This document shows, in pieces, positions 6,255 to 12,815 of a stretch of DNA of 12,975 bases; the stretch's first letter is position 1, and every line of letters starts with the position of its first letter. The notes under the pieces were generated by a model that did no database searches, was not told where the DNA came from, and saw only the letters and a program-made list of their open reading frames with translations. Made by a program: the position numbers and the translations under genes. Source of the DNA: Pseudomonadota bacterium (GTDB lineage: Bacteria > Pseudomonadota > Alphaproteobacteria > Rhizobiales > Hyphomicrobiaceae); NCBI GenBank assembly GCA_023410905.1, contig JAEYPL010000248.1:1-12975 (forward strand), given 5' to 3'.

Positions 6255-7297
6255 TCGAGGCTCGAGCCGTGCATAAGGCGAGTCTGGCGATACCGGAGGC
6301 GGCGACCGTGCCGCAGACCGGGAAACCCGGAATGCTTTCAATCGCCATACCTGTCTTGAACGAAGAGCGTGGCATGTCGCGCCTGCTGGATCGGCTTGTT
6401 GCCGTTCTCGACGGGCTCGCACGGCCGTGGGAAGTCATTTTCGTCGATGACGGGTCGAAAGACGGCACCGCCGGAATGCTCATGGCGCTCAACGCGCGCG
6501 ATCCGCGGTTCAAGGCCGTCGTGCTCAGCCGCAATTTCGGCAAGGAGATCGCCGTGGCCGCCGGCCTGCGCTATGCCACCGGCGCGGCGGTGATCGTCAT
6601 GGATGGCGATTTGCAGCATCCGCCGGAGAGCATTCCCGCCCTCGTGCGCCAGTGGGAGCAGGGCTACGACGTCGTCTATGGCGAGCGCTCGAACAGGGCG
6701 ACCGACACGGCGCTGCACCGCTTCACGGCGAAAATGTTCTACGGCGTCTTCAGAACGATGAGCCGCACCGAACTGCCGGAAGGCGCCGGCGACGTCCGGC
6801 TACTGGATCGTCCGGTTGTCGACGTGCTCAATCGCATGGATGCGCGCGCGCGCTTAAACAAGGGACTGTTCGCCTGGGTCGGCTTCCGCTCGATCGGCAT
6901 TCCCTATGAGGTGGAGGCACGCGGCGAGGGTCGCTCTCGCTGGCGCTGGCGTCAGTTGATGCGCTTCGCGATCGACGGGCTGGTTTCCTTCACGACCATT
7001 CCGCTCAGGATCTGGTCGTATCTCGGCCTCCTCGTGTCGGCCTGCGCCTTCCTGTTCGCACTATTTATACTCGTCGAAGCGCTCGTCTTCGGCATCGACG
7101 CGCCCGGTTTCCCGACCCTCATCATCTCCGTCATGCTCTTCTCCGGCATCCAGCTCATCTCGCTCGGCGTCATCGGCGAGTACCTCGGACGCATCTACGA
7201 GGAGGTCAAAGGGCGGCCCCTTTTCGTCGTCGACCGCGAGATTGGCCTCGGTGACGATGCCGGCCCTCAGCCCACGGATCGGGGCGTCGCACGATGA
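6251..7297 (+). CDS. Family 2 glycosyltransferase, polyprenyl-phosphate type (GtrB/DPM1-like)
   Basis: The protein has 348 residues from a TTG with GGAG 6 bases upstream. The GT-A domain starts at LSIAIPVLNEE (29-39). It contains VDDGSKDGT (65-73) for nucleotide-sugar binding and the metal-binding DGD at 118-120 in VIVMDGDLQHPPE. EGAGDVRLLDR and GRSRWRWRQL follow. Two C-terminal membrane helices (about 255-277 and 286-308) end in YLGRIYEEVKGRP, typical of enzymes that move a sugar from a nucleotide donor to undecaprenyl phosphate at the inner face of the membrane. The next gene, a GtrA-like flippase, overlaps it by 4 bases, supporting that role. An ATG at 6332 is an alternative start that would leave only the catalytic core; its ribosome site is poorer. 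The sugar is not predictable. Confidence 0.88.
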   Translation: MIEARAVHKASLAIPEAATVPQTGKPGMLSIAIPVLNEERGMSRLLDRLVAVLDGLARPWEVIFVDDGSKDGTAGMLMALNARDPRFKAVVLSRNFGKEIAVAAGLRYATGAAVIVMDGDLQHPPESIPALVRQWEQGYDVVYGERSNRATDTALHRFTAKMFYGVFRTMSRTELPEGAGDVRLLDRPVVDVLNRMDARARLNKGLFAWVGFRSIGIPYEVEARGEGRSRWRWRQLMRFAIDGLVSFTTIPLRIWSYLGLLVSACAFLFALFILVEALVFGIDAPGFPTLIISVMLFSGIQLISLGVIGEYLGRIYEEVKGRPLFVVDREIGLGDDAGPQPTDRGVAR

Positions 7298-7722
7298 GCC
7301 AGCAGAACCCGGTGATCGATCCTGCGCGTGACCTGCCGCCACTCCGTCATTGGGGCGGCTTCCTCGTCTCGGGACTGATCGCGCTAGTGTGCGATGCGAG
7401 TCTTCTCCAGTTCGGCATTCTCGTCGTCGGGCTCGATCCACTCACGGCTCGGCTCATCGCGATCTCGGGAGCGATGGTCGCAGGGTGGCTCGCCCACCGG
7501 CGATTAACCTTCTCTTTGAATGCCCCGCCTACGCTTGGGGAGTTCAGCCGATATTCCGCGACAGCATGGATAGCCGCAGCGATCAACTACGTGGTGTTCG
7601 CCGCCGTGCTCTACGTGCTCCCTGGAACACATCCACTCACGGCACTTGTATTCGCGTCAATTCTCGCCACATTTTTCGCATACATGGGAATGCGTTACCG
7701 CGTGTTTCGGGGGAGAGCATGA
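7294..7722 (+). CDS. GtrA-family membrane protein, probable lipid-linked sugar flippase
   Basis: The protein has 142 residues and four predicted membrane helices (about 21-41, 50-67, 90-109 and 114-131), the size and topology usual for GtrA. Typical marks are a basic loop after helix 2 (AHRRLTFS, 67-74), FSRYSATAW before helix 3, and the basic end MRYRVFRG. GtrA proteins are proposed to flip undecaprenyl-phosphate-sugar made by the partner GtrB. The start overlaps the stop of the glycosyltransferase as ATGA, so translation is coupled. The third member usual in phage-type gtr clusters, a specific transferase using the flipped sugar, is not present downstream; an open frame overlapping the gtrA stop may be a relic. 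In chromosomes such pairs often work with a transferase encoded elsewhere. Confidence 0.9.
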   Translation: MSQQNPVIDPARDLPPLRHWGGFLVSGLIALVCDASLLQFGILVVGLDPLTARLIAISGAMVAGWLAHRRLTFSLNAPPTLGEFSRYSATAWIAAAINYVVFAAVLYVLPGTHPLTALVFASILATFFAYMGMRYRVFRGRA

Positions 7723-8024
7723 CTGCTTTTCAGACACTGCGGGGGGAAGCCGAAAAAGGCGCGAGAAAGGTACGCTCCAGGTTCGTGAACTCAGAATGCC
7801 GAGGCAGGAACCGTTCATTGAACATTCACCCGCGATACCATTGCATGGTTGTCGTTCCAGGAGAATTTGTAGCAGTTGGAGGTCGCTGCACGCGCCGGGT
7901 GAGCGTGCTGCGAGGTTCTCGGCTGCGCGTGGGCGAACTCTCGGCAGAACCCCACAAGCATGAGGAACATCGGAACCGTAGCTGGACTACGGACGTTATC
8001 TGGTGCGATGGCGTGAGCGCTTGA
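7719..8024 (+). CDS. Doubtful 101-codon frame coupled to gtrA, possible gene remnant
   Basis: An ATG at 7719 overlaps the gtrA stop as ATGA and opens a 101-residue frame starting MTAFQTLRGEAEKGARKV. A purine-rich GGGGGAGAG just upstream could serve as ribosome site. The start looks like a genuine next gene of an operon, but the rest is rich in Arg, Cys and His, shows no fold or family I recognise, and uses third positions without the G/C bias of its neighbours. The most likely reading is the 5' end of a lost third gene followed by unrelated or decayed sequence. A real small protein cannot be excluded. Confidence 0.22.
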   Translation: MTAFQTLRGEAEKGARKVRSRFVNSECRGRNRSLNIHPRYHCMVVVPGEFVAVGGRCTRRVSVLRGSRLRVGELSAEPHKHEEHRNRSWTTDVIWCDGVSA

Positions 8025-8045
8025 AATGCGTCTGGAGGCGCAAAT
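7723..8045. other. 323-bp stretch between gtrA and the GTP cyclohydrolase gene
   Basis: Apart from the doubtful 101-codon frame, this interval shows no gene. It is visibly less GC-rich than its neighbours. It contains short inverted repeats: ACCAT/ATGGT around 7838-7850, GGTTCT/AGAACC about 7914-7951, and a perfect 6-bp hairpin CCGTAG (7976-7981) with CTACGG (7987-7992). No terminator follows gtrA. The conserved FMN riboswitch core expected for some riboflavin genes was looked for and not seen. It must carry the promoter of the cyclohydrolase unless that gene is read through from gtrA. Confidence 0.5.
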
Positions 8046-8678
8046 ATGAAGTCGAATGCGGTTAAGTCCTACGCGCTTGATCTCGATTGGTCGGCACAGA
8101 CAATCCTGCCGATCGAGTTTCGTGGTCGGGAATTGCACCTGGAGGCTCGCGCCTATCAGGGGCATGATCCGCACAATCAAGCGTTTGTCCTGATCCACAG
8201 GGCGAACCAGGCAAACAGCGAGCTGCCGGTCGTGCGCGTCCACAGTGGCTGCATCACGGGCGACATCTTCCATTCCCTGAAGTGCGACTGCTATCCGCAG
8301 TTGCAGGCGGCTTTGGAGACGATCACCACGTCGCCACTGGGTGTGCTCGTTTACCTGCCCTATCATGAGGGACGTGGCATCGGGATCGTGAACAAGATCC
8401 GTGCCTACGCGCTTCAGGACCAGGGATATGACACGGTGGATGCGAACGTAGCGGTCGGCGCGCCGATCGAAGCGCGCACCTATGATCTTGCCGCGCATAT
8501 CCTGTTCGATCTTGGGCTGCCGGACATCCGGCTGCTTACGAACAATCCCGCAAAGGTCGACGCGCTGCGCGCGGAAGGGATCAACGTCATCGAGCGGCTG
8601 CCCGTCGTGTGCACGCCGAATGCGCACAACGTGCGCTACCTCGAGACGAAGAAGGCACGCATGGCGCACGCGCTCTAA
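8046..8678 (+). CDS. ribA: Divergent stand-alone GTP cyclohydrolase II
   Basis: GTP cyclohydrolase II opens GTP to 2,5-diamino-6-ribosylamino-4(3H)-pyrimidinone 5'-phosphate with loss of formate and pyrophosphate, the first step of riboflavin synthesis. This 210-residue protein has the three zinc cysteines (Cys69, Cys80, Cys82), EGRGIG (108-113), the near-invariant NKIRAYALQDQG (116-127, with catalytic Tyr121), Arg144 aligned with the E. coli nucleophile Arg128, and LLTNNPAK (163-170). It departs from the family in several ways. HSECLTGD reads HSGCITGD, RQEGR becomes PYHEGR with one extra residue, the Asp two before the arginine is Glu142, and CDCG reads CDCY. It has no DHBP synthase (RibB) domain. 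A good site, TGGAGG, lies 8 bases before the ATG. It may be the housekeeping enzyme or a paralogue in another GTP-derived pathway. A strong terminator follows. Confidence 0.82.
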   Translation: MKSNAVKSYALDLDWSAQTILPIEFRGRELHLEARAYQGHDPHNQAFVLIHRANQANSELPVVRVHSGCITGDIFHSLKCDCYPQLQAALETITTSPLGVLVYLPYHEGRGIGIVNKIRAYALQDQGYDTVDANVAVGAPIEARTYDLAAHILFDLGLPDIRLLTNNPAKVDALRAEGINVIERLPVVCTPNAHNVRYLETKKARMAHAL

Positions 8679-8715
8679 GCGCGAGCCGAGCGTGGTCTTC
8701 ACGGCACAACATCCG

Positions 8716-8750
8716 GCGAGGCGTCACCCAAGTGGCGCCTCGCTTTTTTT
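8716..8750 (+). terminator. Strong intrinsic terminator after the GTP cyclohydrolase gene
   Basis: GCGAGGCGTCAC (8716-8727) pairs with GTGGCGCCTCGC (8732-8743) over 12 positions with one G-T wobble, closed by the tetraloop CCAA and followed by seven T (8744-8750). It lies 37 bases after the stop. On the minus strand no T-run follows the hairpin, so it mainly serves the plus-strand transcript while insulating hslV, which ends at 8755. Confidence 0.93.
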
Positions 8751-8754
8751 AATG

Positions 8755-9297
8755 TCAGCGCGACGACTCGAGCGTTTCGACGACCAGATTGCCGTTCGTG
8801 TAGACGCAGATCTCCGCCGCGATCGCCATCGCCTTCCTGGCAATGGCCTCCGCTTCGAGATCGGTGTCCATGAGTGCACGGGCCGCTGCGAGCGCGTAGT
8901 TCCCGCCCGATCCGATACCCATGACATCGTGCTCCGGCTCGAGGACATCGCCCGTGCCGGTCAGGACCAGCGTCCGCTCACGGTCGGCGACGAGCATCAT
9001 TGCTTCTAGACGACGCAGGAAGCGATCCGTCCGCCAGTCCTTGGCCAATTCGACGCACGCCCGCGTGAGCTGTCCCGGATATTGCTCGAGCTTGGCTTCG
9101 AGCCGTTCGAACAAGGTGAAGGCGTCGGCCGTCGCCCCGGCGAACCCGCCGATCACGTCGCCTCGGCCGAGCGAGCGCACTTTGCGCGCATTGGACTTGA
9201 TGACCGTTGCACCGAGGCTCACCTGCCCATCGCCTGCAATGACGACACGGCCCTTCTTGCGAAGAGTGAGGATCGTCGTCCCGTGCCACGTTTCCAT
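8755..9297 (-). CDS. hslV: HslV, proteolytic subunit of the HslUV (ClpQY) protease
   Basis: HslV forms the double-ring peptidase chamber that degrades proteins fed by the HslU ATPase in the cytoplasm. The protein has 180 residues (family 174-185). The short leader METWHG should be removed to expose the catalytic Thr in TTIL. Counting from that Thr, Asp17 (GDGQVSLG), Lys28 and Lys33 (VIKSNARKV) are in place, followed by GGFAGATADAFTLFERLEAKLEQ, ELAKDWRTDRFLRRLEA and GIGSGGNYALAAARAL. GGAGGAG stands 5 bases before the ATG. A heat-shock-type promoter lies upstream. hslU, normally adjacent or nearly so, is absent: the gene ends against the terminator of a convergent gene, and the upstream neighbour is a methyltransferase. 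It appears to be transcribed alone. Confidence 0.96.
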   Translation of the reverse strand: METWHGTTILTLRKKGRVVIAGDGQVSLGATVIKSNARKVRSLGRGDVIGGFAGATADAFTLFERLEAKLEQYPGQLTRACVELAKDWRTDRFLRRLEAMMLVADRERTLVLTGTGDVLEPEHDVMGIGSGGNYALAAARALMDTDLEAEAIARKAMAIAAEICVYTNGNLVVETLESSR

Positions 9298-9342
9298 GAA
9301 ATCTCCTCCGGCACGATCGGGCCGAGCTTGTGCTGGCCCTTG

Positions 9343-9371
9343 GTATGGTGGCCCCGCGCAAACGAATCAAG
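9343..9371 (-). promoter_or_regulatory. RpoH (sigma32)-like heat-shock promoter of hslV
   Basis: On the minus strand CTTGATT (9371-9365), a 14-base spacer and CACCATAC (9350-9343) resemble the RpoH pattern CTTGAAA, 11-16 bases, CCCCATnT. Five of seven -35 and five of seven defined -10 positions match. Transcription would start near 9336, giving a leader of about 40 bases. hslV is a known heat-shock gene in many proteobacteria, which strengthens the match. Confidence 0.55.
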
Positions 9372-9401
9372 GCCTACGGCGGCCCTGTCGGCGTCCGTCC
9401 T

Positions 9402-10148
9402 TCATGCCACGAACACGAACCAGTCCACGTCCTCCGTGACGGCTTCACCGGGCAGCGCGGCGGCTGCGTGCGCGCGGAGCGCTGCCATGCCGGTCGCGAA
9501 ATCCGCATCCGAGATGCGAGACAGGAAGGAGTCGGCGCGCATGGCCGCCTTTTGCGCATAGGCCTGCCAGTCCTCTGCCACCGCCTGCGGCACGATTTCA
9601 TGAACGCTCAGGCTGAAGCCCGCATTCTGGAATGGCTCCGCAATTCGACTGCGCGGCGGGAGCTCGGCCGCGACAATGGGCGCGATCGCCGGAAAGAAGT
9701 GGTACTTGGGGAAGTCGGTATCCCCCGTGGTGTTGCGCAGAGCAACGCGCCCGCCCTTGCGAAGAACGCGCCGGCACTCGCGCGCGGCGGCATCAATATC
9801 ATCGAAATGATGCAATGCCATTGATATGAACACGAGGTCGGCAGCGCCATCGCCGACCGGCAGTGCGGTTGCCGAGGCACACTCGAACACGACGCGATCG
9901 CCGCGCAGCTTCCCGCGTGCCTGATCCAGCATCTTGCTCGACGGATCGACCCCGATCACACGCGCATCGAAATGATCGGCGAGCGGCTCAGAGAAGCGAC
10001 CGGTCCCACATCCAAGGTCGATGATCAGCGATCCCGGCGCGGGCGCGGCATCGCGCGCGACCAGATCGAGCCAGAACCGGAGCATCTCAGGCGCAAGTGT
10101 GCGCGCTCTGTCGTAGACGCTCGCGATGTCCGTCCCGTCGTAGTCCAT
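9402..10148 (-). CDS. Class I SAM-dependent methyltransferase (Methyltransf_11 type)
   Basis: The protein has 248 residues with a Rossmann-type SAM fold. Motif I is IIDLGCGTGRF (42-52), the acidic residue at the end of strand 2 is in VIGVDPS (Asp68), FECASATALPVGD (88-100) is motif II, and DLVFISMALHHFDD (104-117) is motif III. VLRKGGRVALRNT (128-140) follows. About 110 C-terminal residues carry the less conserved substrate cap. SAM binding and methyl transfer are secure; the acceptor is not known, and the family includes ubiquinone/menaquinone, lipid and small-molecule methyltransferases. It lies 43 bp after the DUF1579-like gene on the same strand and is probably co-transcribed with it. The ribosome site (AGGG about 8 bases before the ATG) is modest. 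Confidence 0.88.
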   Translation of the reverse strand: MDYDGTDIASVYDRARTLAPEMLRFWLDLVARDAAPAPGSLIIDLGCGTGRFSEPLADHFDARVIGVDPSSKMLDQARGKLRGDRVVFECASATALPVGDGAADLVFISMALHHFDDIDAAARECRRVLRKGGRVALRNTTGDTDFPKYHFFPAIAPIVAAELPPRSRIAEPFQNAGFSLSVHEIVPQAVAEDWQAYAQKAAMRADSFLSRISDADFATGMAALRAHAAAALPGEAVTEDVDWFVFVA

Positions 10149-10191
10149 GGCGAAGCCCTACTGTCGAATGGCTCGACAAATTCTCGAACGA

Positions 10192-10671
10192 CTACATTCT
10201 TGAGAAATCCATCGTCCAGTTCGTTTCCCATTTCTTGCCGCCATCAGCCGACATGGCCTGTTCCCAGCGCGGCGTTGGAGTATCCGTTTGGAGCCAGAGA
10301 AAGCGCACGATAACCGACTTACCGTTCGCCGTTTCGTCCGCGAAAAAGCTTCCGACACCATTCTCGAACTTGCCCACTACGGGATTGTCGAGCTGATGCG
10401 GATCGCTGGAAGAGAGCCACCAGATCGCCCACGACATGCTCTGCGTATTGTAGGAACGGATCGCGATTGCCCTGATCGGTCGCCCCGGAAACTCGAGATA
10501 GTTGTCTTCCACGTTCCCGTTTCCTCCGAGCACAGGGCGCGTCTCGGAGCGACCATCGAACACATCCCATTCATCGCAGCCGACGAGGCGCTCCCGCAAA
10601 CGGCGATGCTTGACGCGCCATTGCCCAAACTCGAAATCAAAATCACGGGAAACGCCAAAGCTGTGGTCCAC
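10192..10671 (-). CDS. DUF1579-like protein of unknown function
   Basis: This 159-residue protein starts at GTG with GGAGAG 5 bases upstream. It has the pattern of short DUF1579-type beta-barrel (lipocalin-like) proteins: FDFEFGQWRVKHRRL (11-25), EWDVFDGRSETRPVLGGNGNVED (34-56), SMSWAIWWLSS (78-88), GKFENGVGSFF (100-110) and the aromatic end SADGGKKWETNW (141-152). No signal peptide or membrane segment is visible, so it is likely cytoplasmic. Members of this fold may bind small hydrophobic ligands, but no activity is established. It is the first gene of a likely pair with the methyltransferase and is divergent from the patatin gene, with an operator-like palindrome between them. Family assignment comes from recalled motifs and is fairly sure; function is not known. 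Confidence 0.78.
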   Translation of the reverse strand: MDHSFGVSRDFDFEFGQWRVKHRRLRERLVGCDEWDVFDGRSETRPVLGGNGNVEDNYLEFPGRPIRAIAIRSYNTQSMSWAIWWLSSSDPHQLDNPVVGKFENGVGSFFADETANGKSVIVRFLWLQTDTPTPRWEQAMSADGGKKWETNWTMDFSRM

Positions 10672-10709
10672 TTGTGCTCTCCGGTAGCCTCATCGATTCA
10701 ATACCCGAG

Positions 10710-10746
10710 CAGCGGTATCACGCGCCGCTGACAGCGTGTTGTCAGC
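10710..10746. promoter_or_regulatory. Operator-like palindrome between the DUF1579-like and patatin genes
   Basis: GCTGACA (10727-10733) and TGTCAGC (10740-10746) form a perfect 7-bp inverted repeat with a 6-base centre, 20 bp in all. It covers the -35 box of the patatin promoter and lies 56-75 bases upstream of the divergent DUF1579-like start. A second inverted repeat, CAGCGG (10710-10715) with CCGCTG (10725-10730), shares four bases with it. A repressor site controlling one or both genes is the simplest reading. Confidence 0.45.
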
Positions 10747-10766
10747 TGCTCCGATTGAGATAAAAT
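10739..10766 (+). promoter_or_regulatory. Sigma70-type promoter of the patatin gene
   Basis: TTGTCA (10739-10744) and TAAAAT (10761-10766) each match consensus at 5 of 6 positions and are separated by 16 bases. The stretch around the -10 is the most AT-rich of the intergenic region. Transcription would begin near 10773. Confidence 0.6.
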
Positions 10767-10854
10767 CAAAAACTGGCTGGACGGCACTCGCCAGGATTGC
10801 CGTCGAACGGTGAAAAGCCATCGCTGTTCCATAAGGTTTCGACAGGGCGAACTA

Positions 10855-11910
10855 TTGTCAACGAACAATCCGTCGCGACAACACGGCCGGACTTCCGCCC
10901 GCAACACTGCCAAAATCGTCAACGTCGCGCTCCAGGGTGGCGGCGCGCATGGCGCCTTCGCCTGGGGCGTGCTCGACTATCTGCTCGAGGATGGGCGCCT
11001 CGATATCTGCGGCATCTCGGGCGCCAGCGCCGGCGCGGTCAACGCCGTCATCCTCGCGCACGGCGTGAGCACGGGCGGGCGCGAAGGCGGGCGCGCCGCT
11101 CTCGCCGACTTCTGGCGCAAAGTCGGAGAGCCAAGCTCCTACGTCGGCCCGCACCCCTTTCAGCAGCCGCTGCCGCTCTCGTACTTCAGCGAAGCCACGC
11201 CGGCCTTCGTTCTGTTCGACTTGATGACGCGGTTCTGGTCGCCCTATCAGCTCAATCCGCTCAACATCAACCCGCTCCGCTCGCTGCTCGAAGCGACCGT
11301 CGATTTCGAACGCCTGCGCACCTGCCCGCGCACGAGACTGTTCCTCACCGCGACGAATGTCCGCTCGGGGAAGGTGCACGTTTTCCGAACGAAGGAAGTT
11401 TCCGCCGATGTCGTGATGGCGTCAGCGTGCTTGCCGCAGGTCTTCCAGGCTGTCGAGATCGACGGCGAGGCCTACTGGGATGGCGGCTTCATGGGCAATC
11501 CCGCGCTCTTTCCGCTGATCTACGACAGTCCCTCACAGGACGTCATCATCGTGCACGTCAACCCGCTCGTGCGGCCCGATGTGCCGCGCACTGCGCTCGA
11601 GATCGAAAATCGCGTCAACGAGATCAGCTTCAATGCGTCTCTCATCAGCGAGATGCGCGCCATCGCCTTCGTCTCGCGCCTCATCGATCAAGGGAAAATC
11701 CCCGAAGGCACGATGAAGCGGATGCTGCTCCACTCCATCGCCGCCGACGACGTCATGCAAATGCTGAGCGCCGTCTCCAAGATGAATACGAGCTGGGATT
11801 TCCTCACCCAGCTTCGCGACGTCGGGCGCGAGCGCGCCGCGCAATGGCTCGACGATGCCTTCGACCGCATCGGTGATGAGTCTTCGACCGATATCAGGTC
11901 GTTTCTGTAG
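10855..11910 (+). CDS. Patatin-like phospholipase
   Basis: Patatin-like enzymes hydrolyse acyl esters of phospholipids or other lipids with a Ser-Asp dyad. From the TTG at 10855 the protein has 352 residues. It shows the oxyanion-hole loop GGGAHG (28-33), the nucleophile elbow GASAG (56-60, Ser58) and the DGG with catalytic Asp209 in YWDGGFMGNP; all catalytic elements are intact. The C-terminal third is helical and not informative. No signal peptide or helix is seen, so it is likely cytoplasmic or membrane-associated. The TTG has AGGG 7 bases upstream. A GTG at 10810 would add 15 residues but lacks a well-placed ribosome site, and no ATG precedes the patatin domain. Expression seems to depend on the promoter at 10739-10766. 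It ends 7 bp before the convergent hydrolase with no terminator between them. Confidence 0.9.
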   Translation: MSTNNPSRQHGRTSARNTAKIVNVALQGGGAHGAFAWGVLDYLLEDGRLDICGISGASAGAVNAVILAHGVSTGGREGGRAALADFWRKVGEPSSYVGPHPFQQPLPLSYFSEATPAFVLFDLMTRFWSPYQLNPLNINPLRSLLEATVDFERLRTCPRTRLFLTATNVRSGKVHVFRTKEVSADVVMASACLPQVFQAVEIDGEAYWDGGFMGNPALFPLIYDSPSQDVIIVHVNPLVRPDVPRTALEIENRVNEISFNASLISEMRAIAFVSRLIDQGKIPEGTMKRMLLHSIAADDVMQMLSAVSKMNTSWDFLTQLRDVGRERAAQWLDDAFDRIGDESSTDIRSFL

Positions 11911-11917
11911 GGCCGCG

Positions 11918-12718
11918 TCAGGCCTTCAGCTTCGACAGGAAATCATCGAACAGCGCGTTGACTTCGCCCGCCTGCTCGATCTGCGGGAAATGCCCTGCCT
12001 TCTCGATGATCTCGATGCGCGCGTCCGGCACCAGCCGACGCACGTCATCCAGATAGGCGGACGATTGCCCCTTCACCATGGAGTCGCGTTTGGCGGCAGG
12101 CGTCATGAACGTCGTCTGGATTGCCATCAGCGGCACGCGGGTCTTCGCGAAGATCTCGTCGAAGCGCTCGGCGTCCCACTTGCCGATGTTCGGGAACAGG
12201 CTCCCAGCGAGCTTCTCCGGCATGCCGAGCGCGCGCTCCATGACTGGGCGCACTACCGCAGGATCCGCCTCGGGCCGGAACATCTGCGCGAACATCGGCT
12301 CGATGAAGGCGCGATAGCCGATCTCCGCAACCGTCTTGCGCCGTTCGAGATAGGCGGTGCTGGCTGCGGCGCCGAGACGGCTGCCGTCGACGAGGATGAT
12401 GCCGGCAACCCGCCCCGGCTGCTCGCTCATGGCGTGCATGACGATGCGGCAGCCCATGCTGTGCCCGACCAGCACGGCGCGCTCGATCGCCAGTTCGGAC
12501 AGCAGCGCGGCGACGTCCCGGCCATGTGTGTCGATGATCTCGTGCGCCTCGCTTCCGGGCGTCGTGCCGTGCCCGCCGAGATCGAGCGCGACTGTCTCGA
12601 AGCGGCCCCTCAAGTGCGCCACCTGCTGCGCCCAGTCGGAGCGGGCGCAACCGAACCCGTGTACGAATACGATCGTCGGGCGGCCTCGGCCCTCGCGGGT
12701 GTGGTCGAGCACGGTCAT
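11918..12718 (-). CDS. Alpha/beta hydrolase
   Basis: This 266-residue protein has a standard alpha/beta-hydrolase core: the oxyanion strand VFVHGFGCARSDW (17-29), LDLGGHG (45-51), the nucleophile elbow GHSMG (85-89, Ser87) and the catalytic histidine in EKAGHFPQIEQ (His243). Residues 115-190 form a helical cap. The acidic residue usually found after strand 7 is missing: the segment reads PLMAIQTTFMTPAAKRD where most relatives have a G-x-x-D. Asp111 after strand 6 (LVDGS) is a possible substitute. The ATG at 12718 with GAGG 9 bases upstream is preferred over an in-frame TTG at 12757, which would add 13 unconserved residues. The substrate is unknown; esterases, lactonases, dehalogenases and C-C hydrolases share this fold. 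An operator-like palindrome lies about 100 bases upstream. Confidence 0.9.
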   Translation of the reverse strand: MTVLDHTREGRGRPTIVFVHGFGCARSDWAQQVAHLRGRFETVALDLGGHGTTPGSEAHEIIDTHGRDVAALLSELAIERAVLVGHSMGCRIVMHAMSEQPGRVAGIILVDGSRLGAAASTAYLERRKTVAEIGYRAFIEPMFAQMFRPEADPAVVRPVMERALGMPEKLAGSLFPNIGKWDAERFDEIFAKTRVPLMAIQTTFMTPAAKRDSMVKGQSSAYLDDVRRLVPDARIEIIEKAGHFPQIEQAGEVNALFDDFLSKLKA

Positions 12719-12815
12719 AGGCAGTTTCCTCGTTCTTGATTGGGGGTCTGGGCGCAAGTTCGCGCGAACCCGTCCGTGGCGTCAACCGCCCGCCGCCGAC
12801 CTGCCGCCGCTCGAG

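Noticed and set aside
7815..8702. 295-codon minus-strand open frame over the cyclohydrolase
   Set aside because: The plus strand encodes a clear GTP cyclohydrolase II with ribosome site and terminator; the minus translation has no recognisable feature.
11855..12739. 294-codon plus-strand open frame
   Set aside because: It is the antisense shadow of the alpha/beta hydrolase, whose catalytic motifs are on the minus strand.
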